This document shows, in pieces, positions 49,645 through 60,695 of a stretch of DNA of 64,000 nt. The notes beneath the pieces were generated by a model. That model saw only the letters and a list, made by a program, of their open reading frames with translations, was not told where the DNA came from and did no database searches. Numbering within the stretch: the stretch's first letter is position 1; the number at the start of each line of letters is the position of its first letter. The stretch lies in assembly GCA_019188255.1 (NCBI GenBank), contig JAETXT010000004.1, positions 5,146,001-5,210,000 of the forward strand, given 5' to 3'. Origin of the DNA: Verticillium longisporum (lineage: Eukaryota > Ascomycota > Sordariomycetes > Glomerellales > Plectosphaerellaceae). The position numbers and the translations under genes were made by a program.

Positions 49645-52077
49645 ATGACGCCCACACAGGGCCGCAAGTTCTCGACGGGCACCTCGGTGCACCGAAAGAG
49701 ACAGATGAGCACCATGCACGAGCAGGGCAACACCTTCGGCCCAGCATTGACGGTCAGCAGCCTTACACTGAGCCCCTCTGTCATCCAGCTTACCTGCGTA
49801 CCGGCTTCCGTCTTGGAATTACTCTGCTGACGTAGATGATTCTTACTCAGACTCTCTTTGTTGGCATTTCGGCTGTCTTTGCCGATGATCATACTGCTGT
49901 CGTTGCCACTGCTGTCCACGATACCGTTTACCTCATTGACTTCACCGTCAAGAATGTTGTGCTTGACGATGCCCTTCGCATGGGGGAAGATGCCATTGCT
50001 GACTACGTCATTTCGACCCTCGAAGGCTACGAGCGGGAGAACTACTCCAAGTTCATCGGCGCCGGCCTTCCCACAACTCTCAAGTACATGAGTCCTAGAG
50101 CCTATGCTCGCGTCTCTGGCTCGAGCTCGATATCGTCCCGGTTGTCACTCGTCCCGACGATGAGCACAAGGGGAAGAACTTTTGGGACGTCAAGCGGGTT
50201 GACGAGCAGGCGGACTCGATGGCCCGAAAGTGTATCATGAACTTTGGGCCGTCTCTGGTGCCTCTTCTGCAGGTCGGCTTCCGCGGTGTTGTTCAGACCG
50301 ATGCCGGGTTCCGTGTCCACCTCACCACGGTGCAGAATCACAAGGATACATGCGGTTCTGCCACCTGGGATGCCATGATGCACTACGCCACCAAGCTGCG
50401 AACCAACAACGTCAAGGTAGCCTTCTTCAGCAGCACCCCCCAGGGTGGCGGTGTTGCCCTCATGCGTCACGCTCTCGTACGTTTCTCCCGAATGATGGGC
50501 GTCGATCTGACGTGGTATGGTATGTTTCCTCCATCCACCAACGCACCGACCCACGTGTCTGCCTTCCCCCCCGCGACTCCGTCACTAACCACAACTGCAA
50601 AGTGCCCAAGCCGCGCCCTGGCGTCTTTCGTATCACCAAGAACATTCACAACATCTTGCAAGGTGTCAGCCACCCCGACCAGAGAATCAGTAGAGATGAG
50701 AAGCAGAGCATTATCGACTGGATCACCGACAATGCTAACCGATACTGGTTGTCCGAGGGTGGCCCGCTGCGCCCCCCCGAAGAAGGTGGTGCAGATGTTG
50801 TCATGGTGAGTTTCTCCCCCAACCTAATCCCCCCACTCCCTCTGGCTTGCCACCCGGGCGCGGGGAAGCTAGGTGTCGCCTTTGGTGGAGCAAGCGACAC
50901 GCTCCCCATGATAGTTCTTGGAGCTGCAGTCTGGCGATGATGCTGACGCTCGATCCTTAGATTGATGATCCCCAAATGCCTGGCTTGATCCCTTTGATTA
51001 AGAAGATTACACCTAAACGACCGGTGTTGTACCGCTCGCATATCCAGATTCGCAACGACTTGACCACGAAGGATGGCACGCCGCAGGCTGACATTTGGGA
51101 TTTCCTCTGGAGCAATATCCAACATGCCGACATGTTCATTAGCCACCCAATCCCCAAATTTGTCCCCCACAATGTTCCATCGGAGAAGGTTGTTTACTTT
51201 CCCGCCACCACTGACTGGCTCGACGGCCTGAACAAGCCGTTGAACGAGTGGGACACTGGTTACTATGGCCATATCTACAACGCTGCCTGTCACAACCAGC
51301 GTATGACAGAGGTTGCTTGGCCTGCCCGCAAGTACATTATCCAATGTGCCAGGTTCGATCCCTCCAAGGGCATCCCGACCGTCATTGACTCTTGCCGAGT
51401 TCCGTCGCTTGTGCGACGAAAAGGGCGTCACTGAAGTCCCTCAGCTGGTAGTGTGTGGCAATGGCTCGGTGGATGACCCGGACGCCAGCATGATTTACGA
51501 CCAGACAATGGCCCAAATCGAGGAGCACTACCCTCATTTGAAGCATGACTGCAGTGTCATGCGCCTCGAACCCAATGATCAGCTCCTCAACACTATGCTG
51601 GCCAATGCACATGTTGTACTCCAGCTCTCCACACGCGAGGGCTTTGAAGTCAAGGTGTCCGAGGCCCTCCACGCCGGCCGTCCTGTAATCGCCACTCTCG
51701 CTGGAGGCATCCCTCTCCAAGTCAAAGACAAGGTCAACGGCTTCCTAGTAGACCCTGGCGACTGGCAGGCTGTTGCTGGCTATCTACTTGATCTGTTCAC
51801 AGACGACGAACTACATCAGAGGATGAGCCATGCCGCAGCCACGGGTGTCAGTGATGAGGTCGGCACGGTAGGCAATGCACTTGGTTGGTACTACCTAGCA
51901 TCCAAATGGGCCGAAGTTGGCGTTAAGCCTGGTCTACGAGGAGACAGAAAATGGGTCAATGACATGGCTCGCGAGGAAGCTGGCAAGCCGTACGCCGATG
52001 GCGAGAACCGTCTGCCTCGACACTTCACCCAGGAGTCGAATCTGGCGAGCGTGGAAGAGGAATCTATACAGGCTTGA
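49645..52077 (+). CDS. ccg-9: Trehalose synthase/phosphorylase, CCG-9 type (GT4 family)
   Basis: Exons 49645-49752, 49851-50519, 50603-50805 and 50961-52077 give about 700 aa. The N-terminal half has the CCG-9 features (LFVGISAVFADDHTAVVAT, ELDIVPVVTRPDDEHKGKNF, VAFFSSTPQGGGVALMRHAL). The C-terminal half is a GT-B donor domain (YIIQCARFDPSKGIP, LVVCGNGSVDDPDA, VVLQLSTREGFEVKVSEALH with the E-x7-E pattern, GGIPLQVKDKVNGFLVDPGDW). The family makes or cleaves trehalose from glucose and an activated glucose. In Neurospora the gene is clock-controlled and stress-linked (family knowledge). Introns are canonical: 98, 83 and 155 nt with GCTGACG, ACTAACC and GCTGACG branch sites. The frame breaks twice: near 50100, where one missing base in a C run explains it, and near 51392, where one extra or two missing bases would. 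An AATAAA lies near 52278. Confidence 0.9.
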
Positions 52078-52750
52078 TTGATTCCAAGCCAGTGATGCGC
52101 AAAAGTTAGTTGGTGGACAAGTCGATGATGTCTCTTTGTACGATCAACCCGCCATGTGCTCGGGCAGCATATCGATCAGGGTGCAGTCGTCCGCCTGGTT
52201 TTGGTCTGCATTTCCTTATCTTGTGTCCTTAATGTTTCTTGTTGCTTGCTTGTAAGACACAAATTACCGGGTTAGAAAATAAATACAACATGTCTGATTT
52301 CCGCGCACGGCTTTGTTCGCGCATCGTGTCGGCATCAATCTCGAGCTACGGGAACGCGCTGAGGACCGATGGGGCTCGCGGTAAATGACGTCTGACGGAA
52401 GTTCGGTTGTTGAAGAAGCGTTCCATCTAGCTCGCAAGTCTGGTGCAGTGTCCTGAGATCAAATCGTCTGGGCAAGTTCAGTCGCCAGGCAGCGCAATTT
52501 AATGTTATGCCATTGGCTGCGGACTTCTGGAGGCCTCGTTCAATGGCCGAAAGCTCCGAGGCTGTTCGGAACATAATCAAGCCATTGCGACATAGCCTTC
52601 GGAATGGAAAGATGCACACTGTACCTTGGAACTATAACAAGTACTCATAAGTCTCGAAGCAAGCAGGCTCAAAGGGAGTGTTGCCAGTACGCCCAACTTC
52701 CATACGCGACACGATTGTTCCCCCCGAGGCCCTGATCGTGTTCACCAAAT
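52078..52750. other. Intergenic region ccg-9 / TMEM205-like
   Basis: 673 nt between two plus-strand genes. It should contain the 3' UTR of the trehalose enzyme, with an AAAATAAATA polyadenylation-like element near 52277, and the promoter of the next gene. No other feature is visible. Confidence 0.5.
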
Positions 52751-53340
52751 ATGTCACTCAGCCCAGCACAAGCAAACTTCTTCGGTCCCTTCCACCTTGT
52801 TACATGTTCAACACTTCTCGGAACACAATTGTTCCAGTCATTTATCAATACCAAGATTTGCTACCAAGCTCTGCCCCGGTCTGCGTTCACAACACTTCAG
52901 AAGCGCCTCTTTCCAATCTACTTCAAGGTGCAATCTGTTCTCGTCCTCACTACAATCATCACCTATCCCCTGGGCCCTCGCGGTCTTTTGAGCAGTCCGA
53001 AGGATCTTGTGCCCTTGATTTTAGCTGGCATCACGGCATGTGCCAATTTCTTTGTCTTCGGGCCTCAAACGTTGACGACAATGGTTTGCTGCGTTCATCA
53101 AGGTAGGTCAAGCTTCGTGCGATTTGATAACGACGGAAGCACTGAAGATTCGCAGAGACGACGGACAAGAAGAACGGCATACCTGTAGGGGAGGTGAGTG
53201 AAGATATGCGAGCTTTTCGCAGGGCCTTTTCGAGAAACCATGCCATGAGCATTCATCTCAATCTCCTTACAATTGGGAGTACCCTTTGGTATGGCGTTCG
53301 ACTAGGTATGCATCTCAATTTCGTGGATCAGTCGTCTTGA
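52751..53340 (+). CDS. TMEM205-like (DUF4149) membrane protein
   Basis: Exons 52751-53102 and 53156-53340 give 178 aa. It begins FHLVTCSTLLGTQLFQSF and continues YQALPRSAFTTLQKRLFPIYF, the conserved core of fungal TMEM205-like proteins. Four hydrophobic segments follow. After splicing, VCCVHQE joins TTDKKNG, and the conserved FSRNHAMSIHLNLLTIGSTLWYGVRL ends the protein. The intron (53 nt) is GTAGGT...CGCAG. In one-exon reading the frame is lost at the intron, so the spliced model is needed. Biochemical function is not established. Convergent with the DUF4246 gene, 158 nt apart. Confidence 0.85.
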
Positions 53341-53498
53341 AAATGGTACACGCATTAAGGACAAGAATGGGCACGGTGCAGTACGGATCTGGTTGCGGAT
53401 GTTTGACACTCATCCGAGAACGAGGATGGATTGGTTGAAAAAAGTCATAATGTAAAGTTAAACGGAAATCGTCGACGATCCATTGCAATGCCCGACTC

Positions 53499-55688
53499 TC
53501 AATGCTCGCAGAGATTGAAAGAACCGAATTGATTCTCAACCGCCTCCACCATGCGTGTCCTCTCTTTCATCAGGTCCAAACGGAGCTCCTTCGCCTTCTT
53601 GAGACTCAACGGGTAGTCTGAAACTTCCTCGCCAACCATGTTGACAATCTCCTGGGGGAGGCCCCTAAAGTTGTACTCGGCCAGCCTCTTCTCGGCCCAC
53701 CAGTCGTGCTGCTGGGGCGGCACGTTCCTTGTCGAGCAGATGCGGTCGTTGGGATCCACGAGCCACAGCACGATGAACCTGCGATGCCCCGGCTTGGTGC
53801 GGTCCACCAACCCGAAAGAGCCAACGGCATGCTGCAGGGTGTGGGGGACCACAAGCATGCGGCCCAGGCGTGGCGAGAGGCGGCCGAGCTCTGGGCCCGC
53901 CGCCGCCGAGTCAAAGCTTTCCACGCCGAAGATTCTCTCGAGGCCCTCAAATTCGCGCTGCTCATAGGAGAAGACCATGGCGCTATCTTCGCTTTCAACC
54001 TCTTGGCGGAACGACAGTCGGGACTCGGTAACGTTCTCGACGTCGTAGTAGTAGATGGCCGTCGCTACAATGTGTTCATTCTTCATGCCCTCGACGTGCC
54101 AGCTGCCGCCGGCGTAGTCGGGCTTTTCGGGGGTAAGCTCGATCGAAGACAGCTTGACAATGACCTGCGGGCCTCTGTCTCTGAACTCCTTCTCAATGGC
54201 GACATCGTAAGGTTTCTGCTTAGTGTACTCGCTTTCCTCCGTATCGGTGGTCGTCACCTCAATGTTGCTCGAGTTGATGATTGGCTTTTTGGAGCCCTGC
54301 TTCCACTGCTCATACGTGGTGCTCGTGCCAGGCTCGGGGTGAGGGAAGTGGCGAATGCGTTTCCACTTAGCCGTGAGGGCCTCTGAGATGGCTGACTTGA
54401 AATCGTATCCGTTGCGACTCGCCTGGCTATCATCCTCGACAGTCGCCTTCAGCCGCGCCAGGAGAAGAGTGCCTGGCACCGTTTCTGGGTTTGCCGGCCA
54501 GTTGACTTCCTCGTCCGAGTCATCTTCGTCAATCTCGTCGGGATCCCTTTCAAAGTCCGCACGATCTGGCTGCGAGAGATAGGCCTTCACACGTTCCCAG
54601 AGCTCGGGAAATGCCGCGTCGTTGACCGATCGGGCCTCCAGATTCATGTATTCCGCCCAATCCGGGAATTCGGGCTCCGTGCTGGCGCCGTACGTGAGGA
54701 TCCGCGGCGGAGCGCGGCCGCTGTGACTCCGGACGAGAGCTTGATTGAACAAGGGCACGGAAAGACCAATGAGCTTCTCGATGGTATGGTACAAGTTTTT
54801 ATGCTTCTCCGGGTGGAGGTTGTTGATGTAGGACGTGATGTGGACGTCTGTCCCAGTGTCGCCCTTGAACTCAACCTCGCAGGGCAGCCACTGGAACAAG
54901 CTAGACCAGAACCTGCCGTCGATGTTGCGATCGGCGCCAACGATAGGGGCCACTTCGCCGAGGCCGGTCGAGGCGAGGAGGTCATTCAGATCAACGCGAC
55001 CCCCCTGGCTCAGGACTCGAGTGATCCCGTAGCGTAGCGCAAAGAGGGAAGGGTGGACTAGGTTCAGAACCTGGTCGTTGGAGCCGGGGTGATAGTCCTT
55101 CTGCTTCTCGGGGACGTTCAACAGCGGCGCAACCCCGGCTTTCAGCTCGTCCGTGAGTTCGGGGCTGACGACGTTGTCGCCCTTGACGCATCGGCTGGCC
55201 GTGTCGTAGACCAGAGCCGCACCGGTGGCCTCGAATGCGGCCGCCTTGTCGCGGAGCTCTTCGACACACCAGTCCCAGGCCTTTTGGCTGATGAGCTCGT
55301 CGATGGCGCTGGCCTCGGCGAACCACTTGCTGGTGATGTCGTCGTCAAAGATCTTGACCTGCCAGTTCGGCTTGTCCGTGATAGCGTCCATGAGACGCAT
55401 CATGGCTCGTTCGCGGACTGTCAAGATGTGGGCACACCAGCCGTTGATGCCATGACTGAAGGGACCGCTTTGTCCAGGATGGGAGTATGCGTCTTCGCCG
55501 GGCTGACATTCCTCGTCGAACATGACACTGTTGAAACCCGGGACTCGTATAGGACCATTCCCTGAGTTGTCAAACTCATGTTTACTGACAATATCTGAGG
55601 GAGCCATGCCGGCGAACGAGGTGAAAGCACGTGGGAGGAAGGAAGGGGTCCGAAAATATGAGAGTGTCTTGTGGAGGTAAGCCCGCAT
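53499..55688 (-). CDS. DUF4246 protein (putative 2OG-Fe(II) oxygenase-like)
   Basis: 729 aa from the first Met, or 702 aa from Met28 at 55607. It has the landmarks of fungal DUF4246 proteins: an N-terminal RVPGFNSVMFDEE and a helical segment with RLMDAITDKPNW. The core has WLPCEVEF and DVHITSYINNLHPEKHKNLY. The C-terminal block is LGRMLVVPHTLQHAVGSFGLVDRTKPGHRRFIVLWLVDPN. The H-x-n-H/R spacing is reminiscent of jelly-roll oxygenases, but activity has not been assigned from this sequence. The first 27 residues are Arg/Ser/Phe-rich without acids, like a mitochondrial presequence. The retrotransposon lies only 16 nt upstream of this first ATG. Joining across the insertion, those codons also continue a neighbouring MADS-like frame, so Met28 may be the native start. 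Confidence 0.85.
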   Translation of the reverse strand: MRAYLHKTLSYFRTPSFLPRAFTSFAGMAPSDIVSKHEFDNSGNGPIRVPGFNSVMFDEECQPGEDAYSHPGQSGPFSHGINGWCAHILTVRERAMMRLMDAITDKPNWQVKIFDDDITSKWFAEASAIDELISQKAWDWCVEELRDKAAAFEATGAALVYDTASRCVKGDNVVSPELTDELKAGVAPLLNVPEKQKDYHPGSNDQVLNLVHPSLFALRYGITRVLSQGGRVDLNDLLASTGLGEVAPIVGADRNIDGRFWSSLFQWLPCEVEFKGDTGTDVHITSYINNLHPEKHKNLYHTIEKLIGLSVPLFNQALVRSHSGRAPPRILTYGASTEPEFPDWAEYMNLEARSVNDAAFPELWERVKAYLSQPDRADFERDPDEIDEDDSDEEVNWPANPETVPGTLLLARLKATVEDDSQASRNGYDFKSAISEALTAKWKRIRHFPHPEPGTSTTYEQWKQGSKKPIINSSNIEVTTTDTEESEYTKQKPYDVAIEKEFRDRGPQVIVKLSSIELTPEKPDYAGGSWHVEGMKNEHIVATAIYYYDVENVTESRLSFRQEVESEDSAMVFSYEQREFEGLERIFGVESFDSAAAGPELGRLSPRLGRMLVVPHTLQHAVGSFGLVDRTKPGHRRFIVLWLVDPNDRICSTRNVPPQQHDWWAEKRLAEYNFRGLPQEIVNMVGEEVSDYPLSLKKAKELRLDLMKERTRMVEAVENQFGSFNLCEH

Positions 55689-55704
55689 GTATCGTGTTGG
55701 ATGT

Positions 55705-55918
55705 TGTCAGGACCTGAGGGAGGTATGAGACCAACAGGGGATCGCCTGTTGTTTGATCGTAGGAATCAAGAAGAGAGGACCGAGCGCAGTGAGGGAATAG
55801 TTATAAGAAAGGTCAACGGACTAAGATTTAGAGAAGGGTATCGATTATTCTATCTTCCTAGAGACCCCCAAGAGACCAACAGTTGAACCCTTCACTCGTT
55901 GCACAAGACTCCTTGACA
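55705..55918 (+). repeat. 5' LTR (214 bp)
   Basis: It starts TGTCAGGACC and ends CTCCTTGACA, giving the short terminal inverted repeat TGTCA/TGACA. By eye it is identical at every base to 62591-62804. It contains a TATA-like element and the sequence complementary to the primer-binding site. Confidence 0.95.
55801..55849 (+). promoter_or_regulatory. LTR promoter: TATA element and predicted transcript start
   Basis: TTATAAG at 55801-55807 is the only TATA-like element in the LTR. About 38 nt downstream, at 55840-55849, is ATCGATTATT, the exact complement of the sequence right after the LTR. In Tf1-type self-priming, the first bases of the RNA pair with the primer-binding site, so R would begin near 55840. 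This is inference supported by the TATA spacing. Confidence 0.55.
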
Positions 55919-55919
55919 T

Positions 55920-55929
55920 AATAATCGAT
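55920..55929 (+). other. Putative self-priming primer-binding site
   Basis: AATAATCGAT begins 2 nt after the 5' LTR and is a perfect 10-nt complement of LTR positions 55840-55849. I do not recognise a tRNA 3' end match here. The Tf1/sushi group primes reverse transcription with the 5' end of its own RNA rather than a tRNA. The position and the complement fit that mechanism. Confidence 0.6.
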
Positions 55930-55962
55930 CTACCCCTGGGGAGCGACGACCGTTGGGACAAT

Positions 55963-57204
55963 ATGTCGACCAGAGACGTGCGGAGTACCAGAAGACAGGC
56001 TGCTGCAGGACAGCAGACGGAGAACACCGAAGAACCAATGCAATCAAGACCCGATACAGAACAAGGACAAGATACCGAGAATGATACACTCGATGACCTG
56101 CTGTTGATCACAGACGAGGAACTGGACCGACAGTTAGAGGAAGAACGGCGTAAACTCGCAAGGAAAAGGAAACACGAAGAACTAGCCGCGCTCCGAAGGG
56201 GAGACCCAACAAGCCCACCACCGGGAGCAACCAGCAGACCAGCACCAGCACTTAGGGCAACACCCTACGAAGAACCACAAGGCACGCCCTTCACGAAGAT
56301 ACAACTACCAGCTATTCGGTACAAGGGGACGTCCTGGTCGGAACTTAATACCTTCTTGTTTAGCCTCGACGTGCGATTCCAGCTCGACGAGAAGAGTTTC
56401 CGCAGAGATATCGACAAAGTCGCATACGCGAGCAACTGCCTCACTGATGCCTTGCAGCGGAGATGGACATCGCATGTACAGACAGAATACGGGTCCATCC
56501 ACGAAGTCACCTGGAGAGCAATGGGGGCCTGGCTAAAGGGCGACGTGGACGACGATGATACCCGAGTGCTCCAGACAATCATCAAACTACATGGGCGGGA
56601 TCAGCGGTTTCAAGCCCCTGGTCAGAAATACCAAGACTTTGTGGACGCCTACGATAGCCTGGAAGCGGAGCTACCCGAACCCCTGCCGCAGATCTACAGG
56701 GTAACGCTTTTGCTTGCGAAACTTGACCCAGATCTTGTGCAACAGATCATGGCCCAGGGAATTCCCCGCACAAGAACAGAGCTAAATGGAGCAGCTAAGA
56801 GGGCAGAGACCCTACTGCGGACTAAGAGAAGCCTGAAACAACGCTGGGATAATGAGGAGAGAAGCCGAGACAACCCGCGACAGACCCAAAACAAGACCCA
56901 CGGAAGAACAGCCGACGAGCAACCGCAAGGAAGAGACGACCGAAAACCAGGTAGCTGGCCGAACCAATCCACCACACCTCACGGGCCAACAACAGAACAG
57001 CGGCAGACAGACAGAAGAAGGCCCGAGGCCCTAGACGACGTCAGGTGCTACAATTGCAACAAGCATGGACACTACGCTAGCAGCTGCCCAGAGGCGTCGT
57101 GTACAAGTTGCGGAAAACAAGGCCACACGCATAAGTCGTGTAAGTGGCACTCGGCGGCAAACCGCGAACCGCTTGGGGGAAGAACAACAGGAGACCCCCA
57201 ATAG
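55963..57204 (+). CDS. gag: Gag polyprotein with two zinc knuckles
   Basis: 413 aa, intact. An acidic/Arg-rich N-terminus and coiled-coil-like ELDRQLEEERRKLARKRKHEEL precede a capsid-like helical domain (about residues 110-290; TSWSELNTFLFSLDVRFQLD ... RFQAPGQKYQDFVDAYDSLE). The Arg/Gln/Thr-rich nucleocapsid region ends with two CX2CX4HX4C knuckles, CYNCNKHGHYASSC and CTSCGKQGHTHKSC, near residues 363-394. It packages element RNA into virus-like particles. The leader from LTR to ATG is only 44 nt. The TAG stop is followed in the same frame by protease. Confidence 0.92.
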   Translation: MSTRDVRSTRRQAAAGQQTENTEEPMQSRPDTEQGQDTENDTLDDLLLITDEELDRQLEEERRKLARKRKHEELAALRRGDPTSPPPGATSRPAPALRATPYEEPQGTPFTKIQLPAIRYKGTSWSELNTFLFSLDVRFQLDEKSFRRDIDKVAYASNCLTDALQRRWTSHVQTEYGSIHEVTWRAMGAWLKGDVDDDDTRVLQTIIKLHGRDQRFQAPGQKYQDFVDAYDSLEAELPEPLPQIYRVTLLLAKLDPDLVQQIMAQGIPRTRTELNGAAKRAETLLRTKRSLKQRWDNEERSRDNPRQTQNKTHGRTADEQPQGRDDRKPGSWPNQSTTPHGPTTEQRQTDRRRPEALDDVRCYNCNKHGHYASSCPEASCTSCGKQGHTHKSCKWHSAANREPLGGRTTGDPQ

Positions 57205-60200
57205 GAAGAACCGCCGCTCCCGAGACCAAAACGGTACGAAGCAACTATTGAACTACGTATTGGCAATAGTTGGGTTAAGGGAGAGGCAATGCTAGACGGA
57301 GGAGCCGATGTCAACGTCATCAGCAGCGACCTCCTAAGGGAAGCCGGAGAACAGCTGGGGGAAAAGCAGGGCAAGCTAGGTGGGGCATTCCGAAACAGGG
57401 AGACAAGCACCTACGGCGAAAAAGGATCACCAGCCGAGTAACGGATGACCCCGGGACAAAGCGCATGATGACAACAGAGTACACGGTAGCAGACAATATT
57501 GCGAACGGGTACGACGTCATCTTAGGAAGACCCTGGCTGGCCCAGGTACAGCCGATAAACGACTGGTTGCGGGGCCACTGGAGATACCCCATCAGGAAAC
57601 AAGACATCAGAATCATATCGACAAGAAAACAAATCAGGAGCGCAATCCACCAATCCCTAACGGTAGCCTCAATCATACCACAGAATGTATGGGCTCCCCC
57701 ACGGCACCCCGCAGGAGCACAACAAGAGAAACGAGCCACCCGCCATAGTCCCAGCGGAATACCACGAGTTCAGGGACGTATTCGATGTTGAACAAGCAGC
57801 AACCCTGCCGCAGCATCACCAATGGGATCATTCGATAGAACTCGAGGACGGAAAGAAACCACCCTTCGGACCCATCTACGCCCTAGCAGAAAAGGAATTG
57901 GAAACACTGAGGGAATACGTAAACGACTCGTTAAAAAAGGGATGGATCAGACACTCCACTAGCCCTGCTGGTGCCCCCGTACTGTTTGTCCCAAAGAAGG
58001 GTGGCAAGCTCAGGATGTGCGTCGACTATAGGGGACTCAATAAGATCACGAAGAAAGACCGCACCGCCCTCCCGCTTATCCACGAGCTACTCGACCGGTT
58101 GGCAACAGCCAGGTTATTCACGAAACTGGACCTGAAAGATGCTTATCACCGACTACGCATCAAAACAGGGGACGAGTGGAAAACGGCATTTAGAACAAAA
58201 TACGGCCACTTCGAATACCTTGTTATGCCATTCGGCCTCGCGAACGCACCAGCCACCTTCCAGGCATACATCAACAAGGCACTAGCCGGCCTCGTGGACA
58301 CAATATGCGTCGTTTATATGGACGATATCTTGATATACTCAACAACACCAGAAGAACACCAGCGGAACACCAGAGCGGTACTTAGAAGACTTCGAGAATG
58401 GAACCTCTACGTAAATCCAGAAAAATGCGACTTTAGCACGACAACGGTAGAGTTTCTAGGGTTCATGATCTCCCCTACAGGCGTATACGTTGCGGAAGAA
58501 CGAATTGCCGCAGTGAGGGACTGGCCGACCCCCGATCCCTAAAAGACCTCCAAGGATTCCTTGGGTTTACGGGCTTTTATAGGCGTTTCATCAAGAACTA
58601 CTCGAAAATCGCGGCCCCCTAACTAGCAAGAACGCCGAACAACCAGCAGCAGACTTCCAGCTGAATACCACTGACCTAGCAGCCTTCCAAAAACTGAAGT
58701 TCATGTTCACGAGGGCTCCTATCCTCCGGCACTTCGATAACAGATTAAAAACGAGAATTGAGCCCGATGCATCAAACTTCGCAATTGGAGCAGTCCTGTC
58801 TCAACTGGAGAACGGCTGCTGGAAACCGGTTGCGTACTTTTCAAAAAAGCTTAAAGGTGCAGAGCTACGATACGATACGCCAGAAGCAGAAATGATGGCG
58901 ATCGTGGAGTCTTTCAAGATATGGAGACAATACCTTGCCTACAGTGGATCAACAGTTGAGGTCCTAACCGACCACCTTAACCACAAATATCTCATAGAAA
59001 AACCGAAGATCTCAGGACGACAGGGAAGATGGTTACAAGCGCTATCAGAGTTCGACTTCACCATCGAATACCGGGCAGGCAACAGGAACCCGGCGGATGG
59101 CCTCTCTAGGAGGCCCGACCACAAGCCAAGTCAGGGAGAACAGGAGCAGGCGAGGGCACATCACCTACCGTCGTGGACAAAACGATTCCTTAATATCGTC
59201 GGGGCTATCACCGCGACAGACCAGCAGCCAGACAACAGACCCATTGAAGAAGCTATCCTAGAAGCCCAGGGAAATGACACCTTCTGTGGGGCAAGAAAGG
59301 AGCAAAGGCTGCCCGACTGGCAAACAGAAGCAAGTGGCCTACTAACCTTTAAGAATAAGATCTTTATTCCACAGGACAAGGCCCTCAGAAACGAAATCCT
59401 ACAGCAAGCCCACGATAGCCCAACAGCGGGGCACCAAGGAGTCAGGAAGACTATTGCCCGGCTTAAAAATACATACTTCTGGAACAACTTAACCAAAGAT
59501 GTTAAGGAATATGTCCCCACATGCCCAATGTGTCAGACAACAAAACCCCGACACCACAAGCCGTACGGCCAATTAGGCAGCCTACCGCCACCCAACGGTC
59601 CCTTTGAGGAAATATCCATGGACTTCATTACAGGACTCCCTAAGGTCGGCAAACAAGACGCTATACTAGTTATCGTGGACCGCTTCACAAAGCATGCCAC
59701 ATACGTACCAACCAGCAGTGGACTCACAGCAGCCGGTCTAGCAACCACGCTATGGGACCACGTGTTCAAGAGATATGGCCTCCCAAAAGGCATGGTCTCG
59801 GATAGAGGGTCACTGTTCACCAGCAAGTTTTGGACGACTTTGTGCAAGATGATGGGAACAAAGAGACGACTCTCAACAGCCTTCCACCCACAGACCGACG
59901 GCCAGACAGAACGACAGAATCAGAACCTGGAACACTACCTCAGAGTGTTCTGCAACTACGAACAAACGGACTGGATTTCCCTACTCCCTATGGCGGAATT
60001 CGTATATAACACATCATTCCACACAACAATCCAGCAATCACCAGCAGAAGCACTAATGGGATACAACCCGGCCGGACCGGGGACCTAGGCCGAGCCACGC
60101 GACGACAAGGGAACTCAGAGACAGCAGAACTGCAAGCAGCCCAGTGGATGACCAAGAGAAAGACAATCCGTGGACTCTTGGAGACTAGCAGCAGACACCA

Positions 60201-60695
60201 GGCCCGCTATTACAACCGAGGAAGAATTCGGAAAGAATACGAGGTAGGAGACCTAGTTCTCCTCTCCACGAGAACGATTAAACAGCAGAGACCCAGCAAG
60301 AAGCTATCCGATAAATACCTCGGACCATTTAGAATTACTGAGAAGATAGGTAGCCATGGTCTAGCATATAGGCTACAGCTACCCCCAGCTACAAAGTACA
60401 TAACGTATTCCACGTATCGTGCTTAGAAAATTGGAAAGGCAGAGAAAACCAACCACTACCTCAGCCACGGGTCAACAAGATACTACCAGCCATGGGAACA
60501 GAAGACGTATACGCAGTCGAGAGAATAGTTAACCACAGGGGACCACCACGCAATCGGCAGTACCTCATCAAGTAGGAAGGATACCCAGAAAGCGAGAATT
60601 CGTGGGAACCGCGGCGAAACGTGGCAGACGACCTCGTCAAGACATATGAACAATCACAAGGAAGAGCAGCAGCGGATCAACAGCAACCCAATTAG
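57205..60695 (+). CDS. pol: Pol polyprotein: protease, RT, RNase H, integrase, chromodomain (interrupted frame)
   Basis: Follows gag in the same frame after TAG. The retropepsin motif is [12 protein letters not shown] (57292-), with GG in place of the usual SG/TG. The RT part includes [38 protein letters not shown] and [11 protein letters not shown] (about 58316). RNase H has [14 protein letters not shown] and TDHLNHKYL, and ends with [14 protein letters not shown]. Integrase has an HHCC finger ([13 protein letters not shown] ... TCPMCQ) and the DDE core ([32 protein letters not shown]). It ends in a chromodomain ([38 protein letters not shown]). Frame changes lie near 57382, 57735, 58530, 58616, 60080 and 60399, mostly in G/C runs of 4-5. 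One added base at each run restores conserved reading. TAG replaces the chromodomain Trp near 60573. Confidence 0.88.
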
